41,234 bases of DNA from Telmatospirillum sp. (GTDB lineage Bacteria > Pseudomonadota > Alphaproteobacteria > Rhodospirillales > Magnetospirillaceae). The stretch covers positions 1-41,234 of the forward strand of contig WASQ01000065.1 in the NCBI GenBank assembly GCA_009712185.1. The letters are read 5' to 3'. The notes beneath the pieces were generated by a model. The model ran no database searches and was not told the origin of the DNA. It saw only the letters and a program-made list of their open reading frames with translations. Positions 33,583 through 40,345 of the stretch are shown piece after piece (the stretch's first letter is position 1; every line of letters begins with the position of its first letter). The position numbers and the translations under genes are program-made.

Positions 33583-35993
33583 ATGACGTTTGCCGATCTT
33601 GGCCTAGGCCCCGAAATCCTCAAGGCCGTGGAGGAGGCAGGATATCAGCGTCCGACGCCGATCCAGGAACAGGCCATTCCCGTCATCCTGATGGGACGTG
33701 ACGTTCTCGGCGTCGCGCAGACCGGAACCGGCAAGACAGCCGGTTTCACACTGCCGATGATCGAGATCCTGGCGGGCAGCCGCGCCAAGGCGCGGATGCC
33801 CGCGGCGCGCCCCGCGGCCCCAGGGGGGGTCGCCCACGGTCGCTTATTCTGGCGCCGACCCGGGAACTGGCCTCGCAGGCCGCCGATAATTTTGAGATCT
33901 ACGGCAAATATCATCGCCTCACGATGGCGAAGCTCATCGGCGGGGAAAGCTTCGTCGACCAGGAAAAGCTGCTCGACCGCGGTGTCGACGTCCTGATCGC
34001 GACGCCCGGACGGCTGCTTGACCTGTTCGACCGCGGACGCATCCTTCTGAACGACGTTAAGGTCCTGGTGATCGACGAAGCCGACCGGATGCTGGACATG
34101 GGATTCATTCCCGACGTCGAGCGGATCGTGTCGCTGTTGCCGAAAATGCGCCAGACGCTGTTCTTCTCGGCGACCATGGCCCCGGAGATCCGCCGGCTGG
34201 CCGATGCCTTCCTGATGAACCCGAAGGAAATCTCCGTCTCGCCGCAATCGTCGGCCGCCACCACAGTGGAACAGTTCCTGGTGGTCTGCGACGAACTGGA
34301 CAAGCGGGAAGCCCTGCGCCATCTCCTCCGCAAGGAGGATGTGCGCAATGCGCTGATCTTCTGCAACCGCAAGCGCGACGTCGACATTCTCTACCGGTCG
34401 CTCAGCAAACACGGCTTCGACGCTGTGCATCTTCACGGCGACATGGTGCAGTCCGCCCGGACCGAGACGCTGGAGCGTTTCAAGGCCGGCGACTCCCGCG
34501 TCATGGTGTGCTCGGACGTCGCGGCGCGCGGCATCGATATCTCCGATCTGTCCCATGTCTTCAATTTCGACGTTCCCCACCATTCCGAGGATTATATCCA
34601 CCGGATCGGTCGCACCGGGCGCGCCGGGAAAAAAGGCCGCGCCTTCACCATTGCCACCCCGGACGACGGAAAAGCGGTTGCCGCCATCGTCCAACTGACC
34701 GGCCAGGATATCCCCAGGATGTCCATCAACGGCCTTCCCGAAATGGAACTTGATATGGAATCGGACGGACGCCGTCGCGGCGGCAAGGGCCGCGACAGCC
34801 GCGGCAAATCCCGCGATCGCAAACCCCATCGCAAGGCCGAGACGCCGGTCGTGGAGGTCGGCGCAGCCGAAGTCCAGACCCCGTCCCGCGAGGAGGGCCG
34901 GCGCGAAGAGGTGCGGCGTCAGAAGGACCCGTCCCAGCGTTCCGACAGCGCCCGCAGCGGCCGTGACGCCATGCGGGGAGACCGGAACGATCGCTACCGC
35001 GACCGTGGCCGCCGCTATCGCGACGATCCTGAGATCGGCGAAATGACCCAGCCCGACAATGTGATCGGGTTCGGTGACGCCATTCCCGATTTTATGACGC
35101 GGGCCGTCCCCCTGCCTCTTCCGTCGGACAAGGCTGAGGTCAGCGACACGGGCGACGAGGATCTGGCGCCGGCCACGATGGAACCGATCCAGGCCGGCGC
35201 GACCGGCGACGCCGCCGCCAAGGGCCGCAAGACCTCGAGGTCCCGGAAGGCCGCCGCCGGAAACGGCGAGGCGGCGACCAAGGACACCGCACCGGAAACG
35301 GCGTCGAAAGCGGCCGAGCCGGAAAAGGCTCGCAAGCCGTCACGCAAGCGTAAGGCGGCAACCGGGGCGGCGGCCGTGGAAACGCCGGTCCGGACCGACG
35401 GTCAGCCGGTTGTGCCGGCCGACGCGCACCATCCGGCGGAACCGTCCGTTCTGCCGGTCTCCGGACAGGACGTCCCGCGGGAAGACATCGCCGCGCCGGA
35501 GGTCATTGCCGAAGACGCAGCCAAGGAAAACGCAACGGGCGCCGCGGCGGGAACCACGGATGAAGCCCCGGTGACACCTCCGGCGAAGGCGCCGCGCCGG
35601 ACGAAGAGCCCGGCCACCGGCAGGACGGCCGCCAGGAAGGCTCCAGCGAAGACGACGACGGCAGCGAAAAAGTCGACGGCAGGAAAGACCAAAGCGTCCG
35701 CCATGACGGCTGATACCGCCGTGCAGCCGGAACCGGCGGCCGATGTGACCGGCGAGCCGGCCCCCAAAAAAGCCCCGGCAAAAAAGGCTGTGACGAAAAA
35801 AGCGGTGGCTAAAAAGGCCCCAACGAAGCGGTCTCCGTCCAGGAAGGCGGCGGCAGCGGAGGACACGGCGACGGGCGGGTCGGCGGGCGACGCGCCGGCC
35901 AAGGCCAAGCCGGCACGCCGCCGCGCCCAGGCCAAGCCGAAGACCGCGGATCAAGCCCCGGCCCTGCCCCCTGACGAGGATCAGGACGCCTGA
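33583..35993 (+). pseudogene. DEAD-box RNA helicase (RhlE-like) with a frameshift at a G7 run and a long Lys/Ala/Pro tail
   Basis: ATP-dependent RNA helicase encoded in two frames. Frame one (from ATG 33583) gives the Q motif ([13 protein letters not shown]) and Walker A (AQTGTGKT, 45-52). It leaves the helicase sequence after codon 82 at seven G residues (33823-33829). From 33828 the other frame resumes with [14 protein letters not shown] (motif Ia) and continues through VLVIDEADRMLDMGF (DEAD), FFSATMAP (SAT) and HRIGRTGRAGKKG (motif VI). One extra G would restore an 803-residue protein. The junction also holds an Ala/Pro/Gly insertion unusual for this position. About 420 C-terminal residues form a disordered, Lys/Ala/Pro-rich tail with KKA repeats (AKKAVTKKAVAKKAPTK). 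The rest of the gene is intact, so sequencing error, slippage or a very recent mutation are all possible. The second half alone lacks Walker A. Confidence 0.85.
33823..33829 (+). repeat. Run of seven G at the helicase frame break
   Basis: CCA GGG GGG GTC in the start frame. Reading one base back (GGT CGC CCA CGG TCG) restores the helicase frame. Homopolymers like this are prone to sequencing error, replication slippage, transcriptional slippage and ribosomal -1 frameshifting. Confidence 0.9.
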
Positions 35994-36077
35994 CGAAAGG
36001 AGGATGTCCGGGCGGCCCGTCTTGTGACTGGGACGAGCCCCCCGGCCGTACCGGCCCCGGCCAGAAAAGGGACTGCG

Positions 36078-36317
36078 ATGCAGACCATCTTCGTGCAGAT
36101 CAAGACAGAGCTTGGACGGGCCTATGAGGTGGCCGACCTTGCCGTCGAAACGGAGAAGATCTCCGAGGTCTATTCCGTATCCGGGCAATATGACCTGTTG
36201 TTCAAATGCTACCTGGACGAAGGCGAGGACATCGGCCACTTCGTGACGGAAACGATCCAGACCCTGCCCGGCGTCAAGGACACCTTCACGATCATCGCCT
36301 TCAAGGCCTTCTCTTGA
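36078..36317 (+). CDS. Stand-alone RAM (Lrp/AsnC ligand-binding) domain protein
   Basis: 79-residue protein with the whole length matching the C-terminal ligand-binding domain of Lrp/AsnC regulators and no DNA-binding part. It opens TIFVQIKTELGRAYEVADLA, continues EVYSVSGQYDLLFKCYLDEG and ends VKDTFTIIAFKAF. The ATG at 36078 is preferred (AGGGAC upstream); longer frames add an unconserved Pro/Ala segment. Such proteins form ring oligomers that bind amino acids or modulate full Lrp proteins. It lies 84 bases after the helicase gene and 322 bases before korA, so a link to either is uncertain. Confidence 0.85.
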   Translation: MQTIFVQIKTELGRAYEVADLAVETEKISEVYSVSGQYDLLFKCYLDEGEDIGHFVTETIQTLPGVKDTFTIIAFKAFS

Positions 36318-36639
36318 TCGGACGGGGCGCCTCATTCCGCCCCTAGGGATCTTCGCCGCCCCGGCGGCGCGATCCCGGACCCCGGTGTTGCCGGGGTGTC
36401 GGCCCTTTTGCCCGCCGACGATTTCCCCCTCTTCCCCGCCCCGCCTCAGCGGGCCGCGCCGTTTCCCCACTCCGCGTGCGGATGCGGCGTTTACCCCGCA
36501 CAATTGTGGGCGCGTTTGTTTTTGCACCGCAAACATGTCATTTTCCAAACCCCACATTTTTCAGAACCCCCGACAATGGCGGGAAAGCCGCCGCTGACAC
36601 GGGGACCTACGTCAGAGGACACACGTCAAGAGAGGTGAA
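36318..36639. other. Intergenic region upstream of korA
   Basis: No gene is seen. It contains GGGGCG-N8-CGCCCC (just after the RAM gene), a perfect stem ACCCCGG-TGTTG-CCGGGGT (36379-36397) followed eight bases on by TTTT, and a short dyad TTTGC-ACC-GCAAA (36521-36533) in an AT-richer stretch (36500-36560) where the korA promoter probably lies. GAGAGGTGAA just before 36640 is the korA ribosome binding site. Confidence 0.45.
36379..36397 (+). terminator. Possible weak terminator after the RAM gene
   Basis: A seven-pair perfect stem ACCCCGG / CCGGGGT with loop TGTTG; only four T residues follow, eight bases downstream. It may end the transcript of the RAM gene or be a processed mRNA end. Confidence 0.3.
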
Positions 36640-38355
36640 ATGGCGACCTATTCTGTTTCAGTCGCACTGACCGGCAGCGGCGGTGCGGGAGCCATGACCG
36701 CGGGGCAGATCCTTCTGGATTCGGCTTCCAAGGCGGGGTTCTTCGGTTTGATGACGCGTTCCATGGGCCCGCAGATCCGGGGCGGCGAGGCCGCCGCGCT
36801 GGTCCGGATCTCCTCGGTGCCGATCTCGTCGCTGGATGATCATTACGATCTGCTGGTCGCCTTCGACTGGGGCAACATCACCCGCTTCGCGGCGGAATTG
36901 CCGCTGTCGCGCGACAGCCTGATCCTCGCCGATCCGGAACAGGGGGACATTCCCGAAGCGGTGGCCCGTCACGGCGCCCGCGTCGCGGAACTGCCTCTGA
37001 AGGCGCTGGCAGGAACCATCCCGGGAGCGCGGGCCAATATGGTCGGCCTCGGCGCCGTCGCGGCGCTGATCGGCCTTCCGATCGACTCCCTGATCGCGGT
37101 CCTCACCGTTCAGCTTGGCCGCAAAGGCGAGGAGGCGCTCGCCGCCAGCACCGAGGCTGTGCGTGCGGGCGCCCGGGCGGCCGCAACGCTTCCGGCCCTG
37201 CCCAAACTGCCAGAGGCCGCGCCCCATGACGGTCAGCGCTGGAATATCAGCGGAAACGAGGCGGCCGGACTGGGGGCTTTGAAGGGCGGCATCAAATTCG
37301 TCGCCGCCTATCCGATCACCCCGGCAACGGAAATCCTGGAATGGATGGCCCCCGCGCTGGAAAAGACCGGGGGAACCCTGGTTCAGGCGGAGGACGAACT
37401 GGCCTCGATCAATATGGTGATCGGCGGCAGTTTCGCCGGCCTGCCGTCGCTGACCGCGACGTCGGGCCCCGGCCTCTCCCTGATGATCGAGTCTCTCGGA
37501 CTGGCGGTCGCCTCCGAAACGCCGCTGGTGGTGATCGATGTGATGCGCGGCGGCCCCTCGACAGGAATCCCGACCAAGTCGGAGCAGTCGGACCTCAATA
37601 TCGCGGCGTTCGGCCTGCATGGAGACGCCCCCCATCTGGTGGTCGCCCCCAATTCCGCCACCGACTGCCTGTCGGCGACGCAGTGGAGCGTCTATCTGGC
37701 GGAGGCGCTGCAGACGCCGGCCATCGTCCTGTCGGATCAGGCGATGGGACAGTCCCGGGTCATCATCGACAAACCCGCCGACAGTCCCTACGTGGCCAGC
37801 CGCCTCGTCGCGCCTGCCGGTGACGGCCAATACCGGCGCTACGCCCTGACCGACAGCGGCATCTCGCCGATGGCGATCCCGGGCACGCCGGGCAGCAACT
37901 ATGTCGCCGACGGCCTCGAACACAATGAAAAGGGCACGCCGTCGTCGCAGGCCGGCGACCATCTGGCCCAGCTCGACAAGCGGTCCAGAAAACTCGACAG
38001 CTTCGATTACGGCGACAACTGGGCCGATATCGAGGGTGATGGCGATATCGCGGTGATCACCTGGGGATCCGTCACCGGGCCGGTCCGCGAGGCTCTGGCG
38101 CGGGCCCGCGCGCGCGGCCAGAAAGTGAAACTGATCTCGCTGCGCCTGATCCTGCCGGCATTGCCGGGCAAGATGGAACAGGCATTGGCGGGAGTTGGCC
38201 GGGTCCTGGTGGTGGAACAGACCCACTCGCAACAGTTCGCCAAATTCCTCCGCGGCCATTACACTCTTCCGGCCGAGGTGTCCGTGTTCAACCGCCCTGG
38301 GCCGTTGCCCATCCGTCCGGGTGAGATCCTCACCCGTCTGGCCGCTTGGGAGTAA
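36640..38355 (+). CDS. korA: 2-oxoacid:ferredoxin oxidoreductase, fused gamma-alpha subunit
   Basis: 571-residue large subunit of a two-subunit 2-oxoacid (probably 2-oxoglutarate) ferredoxin oxidoreductase. The N-terminal gamma domain (about 1-190) has VALTGSGGAGAMTAGQILLD and SMGPQIRGGEAAALVRIS. The alpha domain (about 200-571) has AAYPITPATEILEWM, PSLTATSGPGLSLMIE and VIDVMRGGPSTGIPTKSEQ. These are hallmark segments for substrate and TPP-domain contacts. GAGAGGTGAA precedes the ATG. korB begins six bases after its stop. No ferredoxin-like delta subunit is present, as in the KorAB type of several actinobacteria and alphaproteobacteria. The reaction converts 2-oxoglutarate to succinyl-CoA with reduced ferredoxin, or the reverse in a reductive TCA cycle; direction cannot be told. 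Confidence 0.92.
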   Translation: MATYSVSVALTGSGGAGAMTAGQILLDSASKAGFFGLMTRSMGPQIRGGEAAALVRISSVPISSLDDHYDLLVAFDWGNITRFAAELPLSRDSLILADPEQGDIPEAVARHGARVAELPLKALAGTIPGARANMVGLGAVAALIGLPIDSLIAVLTVQLGRKGEEALAASTEAVRAGARAAATLPALPKLPEAAPHDGQRWNISGNEAAGLGALKGGIKFVAAYPITPATEILEWMAPALEKTGGTLVQAEDELASINMVIGGSFAGLPSLTATSGPGLSLMIESLGLAVASETPLVVIDVMRGGPSTGIPTKSEQSDLNIAAFGLHGDAPHLVVAPNSATDCLSATQWSVYLAEALQTPAIVLSDQAMGQSRVIIDKPADSPYVASRLVAPAGDGQYRRYALTDSGISPMAIPGTPGSNYVADGLEHNEKGTPSSQAGDHLAQLDKRSRKLDSFDYGDNWADIEGDGDIAVITWGSVTGPVREALARARARGQKVKLISLRLILPALPGKMEQALAGVGRVLVVEQTHSQQFAKFLRGHYTLPAEVSVFNRPGPLPIRPGEILTRLAAWE

Positions 38356-38360
38356 CCGTG

Positions 38361-39188
38361 ATGACCGTGCAAACAGCTCTCTCCGCCCAGGATTTCAAGT
38401 CCGACGTCAAGCCGATCTGGTGCCCGGGCTGTGGCGACTACGCCGTCCTCTCCGCCATGACCAAGGCTCTTGCGGAGCTGGACGTCCCGCGTGAGCAGAT
38501 CGCCTTCATCTCGGGTATCGGCTGTTCGTCCCGCATTCCGGCCTACACCAATGTGTACGGGTTCCATGGCGTCCATGGCCGCGCCCTCGCGATCGCGGCC
38601 GGCGTAAAACTGGCCCGGCCGGACCTGACGGTAATCGTGGCCGGTGGCGACGGCGATGGCTTGTCGATCGGCGGGAACCATTTCCTCCACGCCTGCCGGC
38701 GCAATGTGGACATGACCTACGTCATCATGGACAACGAGGTCTATGGCATGACCAAGGGACAGGCCTCTCCCACCACCTCCCCCGACTGGTGCAACAGCAA
38801 GCTGACACCCGAGGGAACCGGGATCTCCCCGGTGGAACCCGTCCGCCTGGCGCTTGCCGCCGGCGCGAACTTCATCGCCCGCGGATTCGCCGGTAATCCG
38901 GCCGAGGTCTCGCGCCTGATCGTTGAGGGCGTCCGGCACCCCGGGTTCTCCTTCATCCAGATCTTGAGTCCCTGCATCACCTATCGTCCCGAGGAACGGG
39001 AGTGGCGCAACGCCGTCCATGCATCGGGGGAGCAACCAGCACAATCCATGACGGAGGCCATGCATCGTCTGGCATCCGATGACGGTTTCACCACCGGCGT
39101 TCTGTTCGCCGGAAACCGTCCCGCCTTCATGCCCGCACGCGCCGCCAAGGCGACCCTTGCCGACATCGAAAGGAAATTTGTGTCATGA
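38361..39188 (+). CDS. korB: 2-oxoacid:ferredoxin oxidoreductase, beta subunit
   Basis: 275-residue TPP- and [4Fe-4S]-binding subunit. The start ATG at 38361 has GGGAG eight bases upstream; an in-frame TTG within korA is less likely. Cluster cysteines are visible in PIWCPGCGDYAVL, SGIGCSSRIPAY and LSPCITYRP. The TPP/Mg motif is AGGDGDGLSIGGNHFLHA, with NEVYGMTKGQASPTT downstream. This arrangement matches KorB/PorB beta subunits. The stop overlaps the ATG of the ferritin-like gene by four bases, which couples that protein to the enzyme. Confidence 0.93.
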   Translation: MTVQTALSAQDFKSDVKPIWCPGCGDYAVLSAMTKALAELDVPREQIAFISGIGCSSRIPAYTNVYGFHGVHGRALAIAAGVKLARPDLTVIVAGGDGDGLSIGGNHFLHACRRNVDMTYVIMDNEVYGMTKGQASPTTSPDWCNSKLTPEGTGISPVEPVRLALAAGANFIARGFAGNPAEVSRLIVEGVRHPGFSFIQILSPCITYRPEEREWRNAVHASGEQPAQSMTEAMHRLASDDGFTTGVLFAGNRPAFMPARAAKATLADIERKFVS

Positions 39189-39688
39189 GCGACGTCGCGC
39201 TGTTCCTGGCTCATTCCGTCGCCCTCGAATCCGAGGCGGCGGACCGTTATGACGAACTGGCCGATGCCATGGAGGTTCATAACAACCCCAAGGTGGCCGC
39301 CATGTTTCGCAAACAGGCCCATTACTCCCGGCTGCATCTGGCGGACGTCCAGGAGACGGCCAAGGATGTGGAGTTGCCAAAGCTGAAGCCCTGGGAATAC
39401 CAGTGGCAGTCGGCCGAGGGACCGGAATCGGCGCCCGTCGAACGAACCCACTATCTGATGACGCCCTATCACTGCGTTCATCTTGCCCTGCAGAACGAAC
39501 GCAGGGGCCACCAGTATTACGCGGATGTCGCCCGCAACTCTCCGGACCCCGAGGTCCGGCGCCTGGCGGCGGAGTTCGCGGCCGAAGAGGCCGAGCATGT
39601 GGTCATGCTGGAAAAGCTGGCGGCCACCATCGAAGAACCGCAGCCGGACTGGGATCTCGATCTCGATCCGCCGGTGGTCACCGACTGA
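39185..39688 (+). CDS. Ferritin-like (rubrerythrin-like) domain protein coupled to korAB
   Basis: 167-residue predicted four-helix protein. Helix A carries E15/E17 (VALESEAADRYDEL). Helix B has FRKQAHYSRLH, in which the usual ExxH is K43-x-x-H46. The second pair is E105 (ALQNERRGHQYY) and E135-x-x-H138 (EEAEHVVMLEKL). The fold thus looks like rubrerythrin or ferritin, but one half of the diiron site is altered. No C-terminal rubredoxin cysteines are present. The start overlaps the korB stop (ATGA), so expression is coupled. I infer a protective role for the oxygen-sensitive oxidoreductase (peroxide or oxygen removal, iron supply), but this is unproven. The 92-bp repeat array starts five bases after its stop codon. 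Confidence 0.78.
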   Translation: MSDVALFLAHSVALESEAADRYDELADAMEVHNNPKVAAMFRKQAHYSRLHLADVQETAKDVELPKLKPWEYQWQSAEGPESAPVERTHYLMTPYHCVHLALQNERRGHQYYADVARNSPDPEVRRLAAEFAAEEAEHVVMLEKLAATIEEPQPDWDLDLDPPVVTD

Positions 39689-39693
39689 TCCAA

Positions 39694-40058
39694 GGGCTTG
39701 TCGCGACAAAGTCGCTCCAAGTCCTTGCTATCCATGGGCCGGTTCCGCTCCGCGGATACCGGGCTCAGGCGCCGCTCGGGCTCTGGGGCTTGTCGCGACA
39801 AAGTCGCTCCAAGTCCTTGCTATCCATGGGCCGGTTCCGCTCCGCGGATACCGGGCTCAGGCGCCGCTCGGGCTCTGGGGCTTGTCGCGACAAAGTCGCT
39901 CCAAGTCCTTGCTATCCATGGCCCGGTTCCGCTCCGCGGATACCGGGCTCAGGCGCCGCTCGGGCTCTGGGGCTTATCGCGACAAAGTCGCTCCAAGTCC
40001 TTGCTATCCATGGCCCGGTTCCGCTCCGCGGATACCGGGCTCAGGCGCCGCTCGGGCT
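39694..40058. repeat. Array of four 92-bp tandem repeats with internal hairpins
   Basis: Units start at 39694, 39786, 39878 and 39970. Period is exactly 92; the fourth copy is 89 bases long. Copies are nearly identical: units 1-2 read CATGGGCCGG where units 3-4 read CATGGCCCGG, and unit 4 has TTATCGCG for TTGTCGCG. Each unit holds the palindrome TTGTCGCGACAA (39698-39709 in unit 1), an overlapping GCGAC-AAA-GTCGC stem, and a strong hairpin in which CCGGT-TCCGC pairs with GCGGA-T-ACCGG around loop TCC (39739-39762 in unit 1). The array begins five bases after the ferritin-like gene. It is neither a CRISPR (no spacers) nor a recognised insertion sequence. Confidence 0.95.
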
Positions 40059-40260
40059 TGAACGCCTGTTGGTCACGTCATCTTTCAACAGACGCTCCGC
40101 CCGGGCGGACAGGCATCCGCAACGTAATCGGGACTTTGGCGCATCGCGGTGCCAATGCGGGGGCTTTCGGAATGAAGAGAGCTTCGGGGACGAAGGACGG
40201 TCCATTGGGATTAATTCGCCACACTCTCTTATTACGTTTATTTTTATCTTCGAATATCGC

Positions 40261-40289
40261 TTGCCAGGATCGTCGACACTTCCTAGCCT
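40261..40289 (+). promoter_or_regulatory. Candidate promoter of the FCD-type regulator
   Basis: TTGCCA (40261-40266), 17 bp, TAGCCT (40284-40289). The -35 fits well, the -10 only moderately. The dyad CCGGA-CA-TCCGG at 40312-40323 lies between it and the start codon and could be an operator for autoregulation. Confidence 0.35.
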
Positions 40290-40345
40290 AAACCCCGGTC
40301 GCATGGAATAGCCGGACATCCGGTCTCTGACGGCAAGGGGCTCGT

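Larger units (their letters stand above)
39689..40345. other. Long intergenic region with repeat array and regulator promoter
   Basis: 657 bp without a supportable gene. Left part: four 92-bp tandem repeats (39694-40058). Right part: a dyad CTGTTG-N14-CAACAG (40066-40091), a dyad TTGGC-N10-GCCAA (40136-40155), an AT-rich stretch (40205-40260), a candidate promoter (40261-40289) and a dyad CCGGA-CA-TCCGG (40312-40323) just before the regulator gene. Open frames across the array are a by-product of its GC content. Confidence 0.7.

Noticed and set aside
39694-40058. CRISPR array
   Set aside because: Repeats are contiguous with no unique spacers, the period is 92 bp, and no cas genes are present.
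39403-40311. Long open frames across the 92-bp repeats in all three forward frames
   Set aside because: The unit contains no stop in any forward frame and 92 is not a multiple of three, so open frames arise automatically. The peptides are repetitive and basic with no family.
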